NCBI GenBank assembly: GCA_900088475.1
Contig: FLMG01002866.1
Span: 1 to 46,820 of the forward strand
DNA length: 46,820 nt
DNA from: Hyphochytrium catenoides
Taxonomy: Eukaryota; Sar; Hyphochytriomycetes; Hyphochytriales; Hyphochytriaceae
Direction of reading: 5' to 3'
Shown: positions 20,490 to 31,829 of the stretch, piece after piece
Layout: every line of letters begins with the position of its first letter
How positions within the stretch are numbered: the first letter of the stretch is position 1
The notes under the pieces: model-generated
Seen by the model: the letters and a program-made list of their open reading frames with translations, nothing else
The model's database searches: none
Told to the model about the DNA's origin: nothing
Translations under genes and position numbers: made by a program

Positions 20490-20930
20490 ATGATCTGTGG
20501 GTTGACTCTGCTTTCTCTTCTTTGTCCTGCGAGTGTGTTTGCCGCCAGAAAATTCTCATTCACAGATCTTAGAAACGCACTTGACCGTAGAATTCCTGCT
20601 GGCGGGAGAGCTCGCTGTGATCATCCCCAACCACCGTCATTACGAGGATGGTTTTGCTTGTCGAGGACAGAACGACCAGAGTTTGTGCCGAGAGAGAGTG
20701 CCTGTTCTTTCGCAGCACTATTTACTGTGAGGCTGCAGACCGCCACAATACCGGCGACACGAGCACTTCCCGAGGTGTAGCTAATGACGAAATGTTCTCG
20801 GAGGACACTAGGTTCACTCGATACCTTCTCTATCTGGCTTTTATAGATGGCTGTATGGGCGGTGAGGCATCCATTGAGGTTGCATGGACACCGCCCGCCG
20901 TTGGGGAGCTCAACCTATGAGTAAGGAAGA
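20490..20930 (+). CDS. Possible secreted protein, exon structure unresolved
   Basis: An ATG at 20490 begins a good signal-peptide-like sequence (MICGLTLLSLLCPASVFA with an Ala-x-Ala-type cut) followed by ARKFSFTDLRNALDRR. Beyond about 20590 three different frames stay open for 60-90 codons. One of them ends GGEASIEVAWTPPAVGELN, so at least one intron or frame error would be needed for a single product. No domain is recognised. It may instead be a chance hydrophobic run. Confidence 0.25.
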
Positions 20931-21049
20931 GGACGATTTATTGAAAGGATTTGCACCAGGTCTCTGGCAGCTAAGCCACGGTTTCCAAACGAATATCCTG
21001 TTCCGTCAATGGCCTTACAAAGGAACCCTTCGCGAACGAGAGCTCATCT

Positions 21050-24000
21050 CTACGCTTTAGTTTGCTGTTGTGCGACCGCGGTCGGCAGCTTGCTAACTCT
21101 TTTGTACTTTGAGAGGTCTAAGTGCTCTAGCCTGAAGGTCCCAATGACTTTTTCGGGAAGCTCTCCATCTGTTTGTGCCTCTATCATCCACGCAATGTCG
21201 ATAACCAGCTGTTTGATAGCGCCACGGACTAGCCCTACTACTTGATTAGCAATCCTGCATGGCAAACCAGAGTGGCAAGGTCAGGGTATCAAGCTTAAGG
21301 CTTTGGAAAAGAATAGGAGATTATGTGAAGAACGTCATAGCACATAAAATTGTCATCAAGCAGCTACAATGCGGTAGCAGTGTTGACGTCACGCAAGTAT
21401 GAACTCGTCTGGCCGAGAGAAAGTGAGAAAGGTTCTTGGGTCCAAATATTGCGGAAAGAACTTTCGAGCAGCAGAAAGGCTAGGGTGGGCTCTGTGGTAC
21501 CTATCCGAGGCAATGTCAAGGTCAACCTCAAAGTAATTCTCTCCTCGGAAGTATGGAATCCGTAATCCCTTGTTGCCAATGATCGCTGGCTTGGCTCCGA
21601 CGGCCTGTTTGATAATAAACGGACCTACCACCACGTTGGGGATGAGCTTGAATCGGTTGTTCCGAAAGGTGTCGTCTCCATCGATGAAGTCCAAGAAGAG
21701 CTCTGAGAAAGGTGACTGGGAACACAGAGGACTCCATTAATTCAACATCAGAGCAAGGCCTGTCCTATGCCATCATGATACAGAGCTTGAGGTGAGAAGA
21801 ATATAGGAAATTGATACAATGAATTAGCTGCCTGGGACGCTGGCAATGGAAAGCGAAGTCAAGGGAACAGATTGTATCATTTGCGCGGAGCTCTCATCTA
21901 CTCTAAGCGAGGGTGATACCTTACCTTCTGCTCCATAAACTTAGGGTTCTTGGGGTGGTAATAGGCCACAAGACTTAGATTCTCCGGACAGGGGACGATG
22001 ATGTTGACAACAAAGGTATATGGAGCGTCACTGGCTGTCTCATTGAGCTGGCTGACGACATTGTCAGGGCGACCAGCCACATTGTATCTGTCTTGTGGAT
22101 CTTCAAAGGACAAGAGGTCACAGCCAACAAGGTGGAAGGCGCTGCTGCCCGCGGATACCTATTTGAAGAAGCACGTATAAGGAACACGGCGGTTGGAATA
22201 GCGTACTCTCTGTCTTTGGGCGTGCTGAGAAAGGTTAGGCCGTCAACTCTTATGCTATGAGCCAGGAAGATAGGCCTCAGAATGTGCTAGATGTCAAGAC
22301 TTGAGAAAAGGAAAGACAGTTATGTATTCGAGGACACAGGATCCCAGGATGACCTTCTTCTTGTCTTGAAGGTATGTGGGCCCCCGCACGTTAAACTTGC
22401 TCGCATCAAACTCTTTGTAAAACTGTTCTGGGCAGGATGTCGGAAGTCTCCTCGCTTCTCCGTACCGAGGCGTAGGGAGGTGGAGATGTCAGAGGAAAGA
22501 GAGGGTTCGGTGTGAAGTTAGCTGCAAGAGTCCTCATTCCCTCATAGATTGCGTAAGAGAACAAACGGACCAAGTGATATTAAGCTACAACTAGGTCGTA
22601 CACTCTCGCTCGCCCTTACCAGTGGTTTCTTCCTTGTTGTCCTCTTTCTCCTTGCCATGTGAAGGGGTGGTTGGCGTAGTCGACGAGGTTACAGTCAAGG
22701 TAGGTTCGATGAAGTCCATAGGGTAGAACTCGTCTCGAACGCCCACCACTGACCAGAGAAGCGGAAGTGCAAAGTCCACGCTTCGTCCATATTTTAGCCA
22801 CCAGGAGGCACCACCGCTGGGGTCATACCTGTAGCCAGTAGAGTTTAGAAGGGTTTGACAGTGGCAGAGGTACCGGCGATGGCTCATATATGCAACATTT
22901 CACGGCAGAAGCAATCTCTAAGGCCAATCAAATGCTAGAGCACAACCTCACTCGAGAGATGAAGACAAAGAGAAAGGACTTAAGCTAGAGAAGAGTTTAG
23001 CTCAACCACACGTCCAAACAATTTCTATTTTGAGCACTTCCACGCCAGAAGAAATTAACATTGACCAGACCCATCTTGACTTCCCTAACTCATTACTATG
23101 AAGACGCCAGTAGAAGCATGGGATTGACCCGGCGTACCTCATGACGTAAGTAAGAAGAGATGCACTCGCATTGCTACCCTTCGAATGGGCGACTTCAGGC
23201 CGTAGCGGAGCAATGATCAAAGCTCCTGCGTCCAACTTCGCGCGCACCACACCGGGGCGTGGCCTGCACTCAGGGTGTTCTGTACTCTGGTAGAGAACTA
23301 TATAGCTACCGTCCTACAAACGCAGTTTCCGTGTGAGCAAGAATATAGACCAAGATGGTGGGAAGAGATCCTAGTGGCAAGTGCACAAGAGCATAATAAG
23401 GAGAAAGTCACGTTCGTTCTCTCGTCGCCTCAGTGAGCTCGCGTAAGGTCAAGACCCAGCTTTAGCTATCAATCTACGACCTACCTCCTCTACTCTCCAA
23501 TACCTAATAAGACATAAATCTCGTGGACGCGTCCAAAACGCCCAAATCCAAGTTGGCCGAAGAACAATATGGAGAACGTCTGAATGGTCATCCAGCTTCT
23601 GGATCACTTTGACGTGAGAAGCTGCAGACAACCATCGCTGCCACTGTCCACATAGCAGCAAGGCAACCGTCAGATGTCCTAGTCTTGTGACATTGATTTA
23701 CCCAGAACTTCAAGTCCACTGAAGTAGAACCTAAGCCGCTCTCCGCCAATTATAGCGCAAACAGTCCACCACCGCTCCATCGATATGCCTAACTTCCGTT
23801 CGGCCCTTCTTCGTCGATTGATTGCTGACTTCTTACCTTGTTTGGGTCCATGATTAGGTTGAAAATGGCCTGAGGGCTTGCCCTAACAATGTCCTGAACT
23901 TTAAGGGATGGGATGTACGGCGAGCCTGGGCGAGATGCGACCTGCAATATTATCACGGGCCGTACCCCTTTAGCTAGGAGGGGTAACATGCACTTCCAGG

Positions 24001-26532
24001 AACACGAAAGACCTGACACGGCGCTGTCAACTCAGTATCACGTCAACCAAATGCCGCCTTCAATTAACTTAACTCAAGTGAAGCCATGAAGGAGTCGATA
24101 TGCTCACCAGCACTTACTCTCATATAAAAGCAACCCGCTCCCAATGTGACACTGGCCACAACTGAGAACATTCCAGACATCCCCAGATATGGTAAGAGAC
24201 TAGAGGCGAAAAGGGAGAGAATTACAGCGAGCATCCAGTCTTGATTATTCCTGTTTGCCATATCGGTATCGTACGCCGCTGCACCATAATCGAGGATGAA
24301 TGTGAGCGGTCGTTCAAGGGAAAGAAAGGTTCTGGGATGAGATGGTATTGCTCAACGGACCAAATAGAGTTTCCCTAGGAGTAGGTATGGCCTTAGTTTG
24401 AAAAGAAGTATCTGACCGTAAGTGTCCAAGTGGCCTCTGATCTCTTCCATAACGCGTAGGCCTGCAGCTATCGTTAGAATTCTCCAATGTGTCTGTTGGC
24501 TATCTCCCTGCTCGAAAAGAGCCGAAGAGGTAGGGACTTTTAGAACCCCTGAGCAAAGGTTAGGGAACAGAGTGCTTGTCACAGAGCTACCTCATGGTTG
24601 GCTGTATCCTCTTGACCAACAGATCTCCCAGAACGGTATCCAGCACGAAGAATGCCTCTGCCGTAGTCCTCCTTGAGCACTGCCTCCATGGTTGCAGGAA
24701 CCGTACCTAACTGACTCTTACGAAAGAGGCCCTGATGCAATACGAAGCAGCGAGGTCATAAGGTGTGGATACTGAAAAGCGCTGTAGCTCCCGTCAGCGT
24801 TGGTTCCAAAAGGCCCAGCAGCTAAAAAGATAACAATAGCCATACTAGCGCCACCGAAGGAAGACCCCGCATGCGAGGATGGGGTATCCAACCCTAAAGG
24901 AAGACCCACGACGACAGGAGAACGGTAGTCGAAGGGAGCACCTTTGCCTTATATTCAACTTGCCGAAACTTCGACTGCACACAGTGAAGGGGAATGGTGG
25001 TTAAGGCTCTGCAAAGGCTAGATAGAGGCCCTAGAATTTAACACCCAGCCTGAAGTCAGGAGAAAGGACAGTAGAACTGAAGTGGGCACTGCTTGTGCTC
25101 GTAATGCAATTGCAAATTAGATGCATATGCTAAAAGTAGATTTCTTACTCTCTGTATCGCTTGTGCTAAGCAATTCCTCCATTCTTGCGCACTCTCCCTT
25201 GACTTTGCCCCGAGCTCGACATAGCGCTCTCTGAGCGTAAGCGTGAAAGTGGTGCCATGGGGAAGTTCCAACGGGAACTTTATCTTGAATACCCAGAAGG
25301 TCTCTACATAAGATTGATGAGATGCAAAGTCCATGTCAGCAATCTCTAAAATAGCCTCAGATATGGATGATGAAAGCAGATACAAAAGGTCGCTTCCTAG
25401 CTGTACCGATATTGGGACTAAGAAGGGACCTGAAGTGATGAGACTGCATTAAAGAGGGAAAATGCAAAGACTCCTTGAGGAGACAGCCGTAAGGAGAGAT
25501 CCGAGATCGTAAGTTCTGCAAGGCTGCATGGCTTTGGAGTGAAGAGCAAAAAGAGCGATTTTACTTGAAAGTAGATCTCTGCAGCCGAGTGAGTTTGAAA
25601 GATAGAAGTGCAGTTGCAAGCAGATGACCTTTGTTCCAATCATGGGTCTCCACGACATCGCTCACAGTGCAATCCGGGGTCAAAGTATAGGTGTTGCGAG
25701 GCGTCTAGATGAGGCCATGAGGTCAGATGCACAAGTATGGGGCTCATCAGACATCACGCAAAACCAGCAAGGACAAGAGATGAGGCGCGAGCCACCCGCT
25801 ATGAGAATAAAGAAAGACAGCGACTGAATAGCAAGATGCATGATGGAATAGAAGACTGTTGGCTGGCTACAGTGTGAAGGGCTGAGGAGCTGGACATACC
25901 GGATCGCCACGCTTGTTGAACAGACACAGCTTAGTGTCTTCTAGGATAAAGTAGCGTTCATCTGAGGGCGGCGCACAGTCAGGAGGTGGTATCGAGAATC
26001 AAACTCTAGCAAGTATGGAGAATATAGGGAACAGATAGAGAGCAGGAAGACCGCCTGTCTGTTTTGGGAAGGCAATGCTGGGCGACCATGGTAAGCAGCC
26101 ACTTAGCGGATGACTTGCGTACGGAAGTACTTTCTCAGAGCCAGTCATTAGACGTACTGAAGATTATATTAAGATGGTCCCGTTTGCGCAGCCGGTTCCT
26201 CTTCACCAGCCAGCCTTCCATGGTGACAAAACCCCCAAGCGGTTGACTGCACAAATTAACCCTAAGTGACAAGATGGTCCGGCTGCCTCAAGTTTGCCTT
26301 GACTTACCGTTCAAACCTCCAGGCTTGAGGCAGGGCCTCTGCAAGGAGTTCTGTCTCCTTTTTGTCTGCAAGCTCGAGTGCTTTCTGCGAAGACCAGGAC
26401 GGCGGAGTCAGAGGTCTGGCTGTCAGATGATCCCAGGACTGAGTGACCGATAGCGTGACAGGCGGTCGATAGGATCACCTCCTTATACCGATAGCGCCGA
26501 TAGATTATCATCGCAAGCCCAAGTGCCAGCAT
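21050..26532 (-). CDS. EDR2-like PH-START-EDR2_C lipid-binding protein with membrane hairpin
   Basis: Minus-strand, many exons; the ends are approximate. Blocks 5' to 3': candidate start (26532) and a helix KALELADKKETELLAEAL (about 26310-26390); PH domain (MEGWLVKRNRLR near 26220, RYFILEDTKLCLFNKRGDP near 25940, closing helix with RESAQEWRNCLAQAI near 25180); HWRILTIAAGLRVMEEIR (about 24490); a two-segment membrane hairpin (24120-24240); START domain (PSLKVQDIVRASPQAIFNLI near 23880, WTRPRDLCLIRYWR near 23520, VRAKLDAGALIIAPLRPE near 23220, DPSGGASWW to VVGVRDEF near 22760); EDR2_C/DUF1336. Exons here are about 22477-22354, 22158-21925, 21702-21501 and 21254-21050, giving FNVRGPTYLQDKKK, TFVVNIIVPCPENLSLV, FRNNRFKLIPNVVVGPFIIK and LPEKVIGTFRLEHLDL. 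Plant EDR2 proteins share this order; the family is thought to bind lipids at membranes. An assignment to lipid transfer here is inference. Confidence 0.8.
24120..24261 (-). other. Transmembrane hairpin exon within the EDR2-like gene
   Basis: The exon encodes DWMLAVILSLFASSLLPYLG followed by a second hydrophobic run (MFSVVASVTLGAGCFYM) before a GTAAGT donor. It lies between the WRILTIAAGLRVMEEIR block and the START core. In plant EDR2 proteins, from memory, these two follow each other without a membrane segment. Confidence 0.6.
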
Positions 26533-27227
26533 ATGTGTACAGCACTGTACTCATCTAACATCTACAACTCTTGTCGATGACAATGTGACGCTTCACCTGC
26601 CTCATTTATTTACAGTCATACGCACTTTATAAACAGCGGCAGCAGTGGTCGCTAACGGCTTGGTATGAGGGAGGGTTTGTGCTGACCGTTAGCGGTAGGC
26701 TAGGAAGTGTAACCACCACCCTCTCTCCTTCCCTTTCGATGGGCCATGGTCTGCATGTTCCAGTGTCGGGTCCATCTCTCTGGCATTCTGTCTCGTTCCT
26801 ATATTGCTTTATCCTCACACTTTCCCTTTATATCTCTCTGGCTCTTTCACGCGGATGGCGTCTCTTACAATGCTCTCTGTCTTTGGTTTTCGTCTCTTTA
26901 TCAACTGCCAGTTCGCGGAACATCTGGGTCGGCGCACTTGTCTCGACCTCGAACTGGGTAAAAAGCGCTGGAAGACGGCCTTCTTGATCTTGGTCTCTTG
27001 CTCTCTTTGCCGACGTTATCTCAAAGAAACAAGACCTCTTACCAGCGACCTCAAGCCATTGATCTTCGTCTCAAATTGCTTTGCCAAAAGCTTCGAAGAT
27101 TCGTAACGCCGAGACACATAATAAATGACTGTAGAGGAGTAAGGAGTCGACTGAGCTACGTGTCACCTTTGCGTCCTCCGCCCTTCGCCTGGTTTCGCAG
27201 CCGTGCGACCGGAGAAGAAGATCAGGG
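26533..27227. promoter_or_regulatory. Divergent intergenic region
   Basis: About 700 bases between the likely 5' ends of the minus-strand EDR2-like gene and the plus-strand coiled-coil gene. It is pyrimidine-rich on the plus strand near 26700-26900. No specific promoter motif is recognised; the shared upstream position suggests a bidirectional promoter. Confidence 0.4.
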
Positions 27228-29898
27228 ATGTCGACCAAAGCAATAGGAAGCACAGCGAAGCTCTCGGTAATCGCCCTACTATCCTGCTATCCCATTGAGA
27301 CATTTCTCGGTCAAATCCTGCGCCATGACCATGCCATTACATTCCACATCCATTTGACNNNNNNNNNNNNNNNNNNNNNNNNNNNNNNNNNNNNNNNNNN
27401 NNNNNNNTAATGAACTCAACAATGAAGGCGGCGAAGCGTGCCGAGCTGATGGCCCTTAAAAACAAGGAAGATGAGAAAGGAGACCGGCGCTTGCTTCTTC
27501 AGCGAGCCCTTGTTGAGAAGCTCACAGGGAAATATGCCCGAGGAAGTGAAGAGGCGGAACGCGTCATCAAGGCTACGGTGCGTGATGTCATGGGGAAGAA
27601 GGTGAAGCTGACAGAAGACGATATCAGAGGGCTGGAGAAGACCGTGAAAGAGCTCTGCGCCACCTTCCCCGCCGTCAACAGACCTAGGGTAAGACAACAT
27701 GCTTGTTCACGTGCTTTCAACTTTCTTATCAGAGGCATCAAGAAGTCATACGCCTGTGTTTATGCTGCCAACATAGTTCTTTCTATCGTTCTAAGCTTGG
27801 CTACCAGTTCCATGGCTCGTGTGGCAACAGAGCAAAGTCTTGTCTTACTCCTACGTGCTCCTAGTCCCAAAGCAGCACTAAGGACTCGATGAAGGAAGAT
27901 ACGGCACGTGCAGTAGAGGCAGTGGATAGCCCACACAGGCTTAACTCTGGGAGCCCGTCAGGTCCGAGAGAAGCACCAAAGGCGTCTGAATGTCTTTACT
28001 GATTAGTCGGTCTGTGTGCTTTTCTGTATGCAGCAACTTCTCCCATCGGCAAGGTGGACGAGTGGACTCTGATCAATGAGTATAACAGGTACATTGCTAA
28101 CCGCTCTTGCAGCCACATAAATTGCCCCTTCCCTTAACTAGCGCTCCCCATCATTCTCCTCGGTCGATCGTCAGTCTCCAGCACGAGCAGGAACTGTCAG
28201 CCAAGAAGAAGAAGGCAAAAGACGACAAGCTAGTCCAGCGGATGATCCTGGACAAGCAGCGGCAGGAAAAGCTGGATAAGCAAAGGAAGCAGAAGAGGGA
28301 CGAGTTGGAGTACTATAAGCGCACATGTAAGGATCAATGCCTTTTTGCCATTCATTGCAACTACGGGCTCCGTTTTTCTGGTCTTTTCTGTTTTTTTCTG
28401 GACCATGTGGAAATTTTTTTTTCTGTGCCTTGACTGGCCTCCTGCTGTCTCCTACCCTTTCCACTACGCTCTTGTTCTGCAGTGGACGACGTCGAACGGT
28501 GGAAGGCAGAAGAGCAGAAGAAGAAGATCGACCTTAAGGATCAGATCAAAGAAATCAAGCAGGATCGCGAAAGACAAATTAAGGAGATCCAAGTGCTGAG
28601 AGACAGGATAAAACAAGCCAAGCTGAAGGATGAGCTAGCACTGCTTGAACGCTGTGACAACGTAAGAGGAGCACTGCTTTAGGATCAAGATGAATTTCCT
28701 GAGTTAGCGCCCACCACTCTCGCTGACCTTCGTCCTCACATTTGACTGGTGTAGCTCATCAAGAAAGAAGTGGAAGCGATCGTTGAGAAGAGGAAGGAGG
28801 AAAAGGAGAGGATGCTGGTGGTACAACTGGAGAATAAGAAAAATGAAGTGATCCGAGAGGAAAGACGGAAAAAGGAAGCCGATGAAGACATCAGACTGAT
28901 GCAGGAATATGCAGCCAAGTTGGACAAGGTCGGAGACTCTGCTTGATTTAACCTTAGCTAGGACCTGTAAGGGTCGCGATAGCCTCTCACATGCCGCCTC
29001 GTTGTTCTGGATGATCATCACAGGAAGAAGCCGACCGAGAGTACGCCTTGAAAGCCAAGTTGCGCACCCAGGAAGATTTCTCTGCTCTGACTGCCAAGAT
29101 GTTGGAGAAGAAGCGACAGAAGGAGCTAGAGTTTGAAAGACAAGTGGAGGTCTGTGCAAAGTTAAAGGAAGAGGCGGACCAGCTCCGGGAAAAGGTACGG
29201 CAACAGTGACAAACTGCCTTCTCTCTGTCTGACAGAACTAGTGGAGATTTTTGCCGTCCGCACCGACCGCTTGTACGTGCCACGGTGTATTAGTCAGTAT
29301 CTCTGACGCGCTGCCAATATCTTTATTTTCCATCGCGGCGTTTGTTCCTCATGCAGAGAGACAAAGCGAAAATCAAGGAAGATACCATAGCTTGCAAGGT
29401 CACCCTGAAAGATCAACAAGCTCAGAAGGAGAAGACCCAGAAGGAGCAGGTGAGATGGCCATGATAGTAGTACCGAGGGTTTATACATGCGGCTGCTGAT
29501 CTGATATCTTACATAATTGTTGGTATCTACAGGAGCTGCTTGATGCAGAGTATGCCAGACGCTTCAGAGAAGAAGGAGAAAAAGCTCAGAAAGACCAAAT
29601 ATTGAATAAGAGGTGCGCACTGCTGGCTCTGTCGGTTGTCATCCAGTTCTTAACTCTCTCTCTTTTTTAAAGGCATCTGCAAGATAAAGCCAAAGCCCAT
29701 CAGAAGATGCTTTTGGAGCAGATGAAAGCCAAGGCTCAATTGGAAGAGTCGGCTGCCCAGTCCATGGACGACAAGGAGAGGAAGCTCAATAAGAAGGCAC
29801 TCGAAAAGATTGAGTCACCAGAAGTACTGGCAGAGATCTCAAGGCGGCTCTCTCCTCTAAAGACCAAGGCGAACCATCATAGCCGCCCACTCTGGTGA
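27228..29898 (+). CDS. Coiled-coil protein, flagellar or cytoskeletal type
   Basis: Candidate first exon at 27228 (MSTKAIGSTAKL), then an assembly gap, then exons 27410-27688, about 28034-28088, 28175-28326, 28483-28661, 28755-28928, 29024-29194, 29357-29449, 29533-29612 and 29673-29898. From 28175 on, phases join cleanly. The product is almost entirely charged heptad coiled coil: VDEWTLINEYN, then KLVQRMILDKQRQEKLDKQ, EYYKRTLDDVERWKAEEQ, KDRIKQAKLKDELALLER-type helices and a tail rich in Lys/Glu. The opening W..I..YN motif followed by LDKQ is the style of trichohyalin/plectin-homology proteins of cilia and of alveolate cortical cytoskeleton. The exact family is not recognised. The join between the second and third exons does not keep phase as drawn, so one boundary is wrong or an exon is missing. 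Confidence 0.7.
27359..27407. other. Assembly gap (49 N)
   Basis: An unresolved run of N inside the 5' part of the coiled-coil gene. The true length is unknown. Confidence 0.99.
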
Positions 29899-30502
29899 AA
29901 AGGGAAAAGCAGTACAGGCAGGAGAAGGAAAGATGAAGCTTCTTCTCCCTTAGTGTGATCCCCGTGGGACCTGATGAGGTTGATGCGACTATCGTAGCTC
30001 TCATATCTGAGGCAGTGGCGGGCAGCTATGGAAGCGAAGGAGAAGGAAAGGCACTGAAGCTGTGTCCATTTACAGGAGGCTGGCTAAGGCAGACACTTAA
30101 CTTGGGATAGGATAGTGAGCGCTAAGGACGCGGGAGGAGTCCTGCCGCTGTCATTAGAGCACTAACTAGGGGCCACGATTCCGTCCTAAGCTGCCTAACC
30201 AAGCGGTGTTCATAGAGCTTTCTTTTCTAGATGCTTATCTCGCCACATGAGGTCCAAGAGCGCTGGTATCCTACCTTTCCCCGCTTTTCGCCTCCGCGCC
30301 CATCCCTTCTGTGCCCTAGCCTTGAAATGTTTGATCGTTGCCATGGTGGAAGAGCAACTTTTGTCTCTACCTGTCGCAGTTGTCTGCTTGCCCCGGGCCA
30401 GCTGTCTCCAGAGGCCCTTCTCCTCCGCTTACACGTCTCAATCTCATTCATCAAACCATTGAGACTGTTTCTCCAAAGTAGAAGGGACGCCCATAGTGTA
30501 AC
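29899..30502. other. Intergenic, no gene recognised
   Basis: Tail-to-tail region between the plus-strand coiled-coil gene and the minus-strand small coiled-coil gene. It should contain both 3' ends. Open frames here lack recognisable features. Confidence 0.5.
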
Positions 30503-31031
30503 CTAGTTTCTCTGCTGCGTTCTCCGCGAAGAAGCTTGAGGCAGCCTCAACGCTTGAAGCTGACGGACGTCTGCTCTCTGTTTCTCATTGATCTCGACAG
30601 CAGCATCGTACAGTCGCCTCATATTCCTCTCTAGAACGTCATTTTCAGCCTGAACACATAAGATTGCCCCTGTCAGAAAGAGGTTCGGAGGCCTAGATAC
30701 GCGGAAGAAGGAATGAAGCAGGAGAAGCCTGCGAACGATGGGGATAGAAGACAGCTCAATAGGTGGAAGAGAGATAACAAGAGCATATCGCCACTCATAG
30801 CGTGGTAAATAGTAGACTGCTATTAAAAGATGAGCCGCCGCCTTCCCCGCCGCCGAGAGCGATGGTTCGCGCCATTACCTGAACGGCAGAGTTCACCTCC
30901 TTCAGTTTGGCAAGAACCAGAGACAACTCAGCTTTCCTTCCGTTCAGAAGCTGGATCTCGTCTTCAAGGGCGTCCGTCGCGGATTCTAGAGAAGGAAGCC
31001 CAGCTCTAGTCTCCGTTGATCTCTTTTCCAT
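30503..31031 (-). CDS. Small coiled-coil protein (99 aa), two exons
   Basis: Exon 1 is 31031-30879 (51 codons, starting MEKRSTETRAGLPSLESATD) and exon 2 is 30649-30503. The GT-AG intron begins CAG|GTAATG and ends GTTCAG|GCTG, and phase is kept exactly. The 99-residue product is mostly amphipathic helix (LEDEIQLLNGRKAELSLVLA, then ENDVLERNMRRLYDAAVEIN) and ends in a basic Gln/Arg tail. Size and helix content recall small subunits of kinetochore, BLOC/BORC or intraflagellar complexes, but no family can be assigned. It is transcribed away from the Piezo gene. Confidence 0.65.
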
Positions 31032-31829
31032 GTTGAGAAGTCAGATCTGCTTATTTCTCGCCAGCTTTCTAGTCTTGGTACATTGGCACGTAGGACCCCT
31101 AACTTGAGCTCGAGTGGGTCAGTCAGCCTCCGCTAGCTGCAACGCTAGCTGTCTTCTTCCTCATAGTGTCTCCTGGACCACGTAGCCACTGCCACGACCT
31201 GTGCTGAGCGATCTGTCAGGGTCCCGGAAATCCTTTATGCTTTCTCATTCAGGTCCTTCGGTCCTCCCGATCATCAGCATCATCAGCAGAGCTCAGCAGA
31301 CTGAGAGAATAAGATGCGGATCAGTGAAGTCTGGAACGATTGTCAGGAGGAACTTCACTGCTAAGTTAGCCGTGGGACCCTCCTTGAATGCGGTTAGCGG
31401 TCCTGTTGACCTTCCTTGACATACACAGTGCAATGACCTTTCGAACGATCTCCAATCCGCCTTTCCTCTTCCAAGCTCCTTCACCTCCGTCAGGCCCGCC
31501 GAAGCAGCGGGCAGTCGAGCCACCGCGTTCTCTGATGAGTGATGAGCCTTGTCGCTTCTCATCTACAACTCTTACTCCTCTTTGCCTGTCCTCGACCTTG
31601 CTAAGAACTAGCATTGTCCGGATGGAGAAACCTCTGTGACTCACCAGGCTCACTTCTAGCAGCCATGTAGGGAAGGTCCAAGGGTGAGAGAAGCAACGAT
31701 GATGCTGCCCATAGAGTGCTCTGGCGCCATTGTTCATTCAGAGCTATGGTCATTGGTCTTGCAGCCGGAAGGAGAAGCGAGGAATGCCTTGAGACGTCCT
31801 TTTCTTCGCTTTCTTCACACTTAGCCGCG
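31032..31829. promoter_or_regulatory. Divergent intergenic region upstream of Piezo
   Basis: About 800 bases between the 5' ends of the small coiled-coil gene (minus) and the Piezo gene (plus). No gene or named motif is recognised; it probably holds both promoters. Confidence 0.4.
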
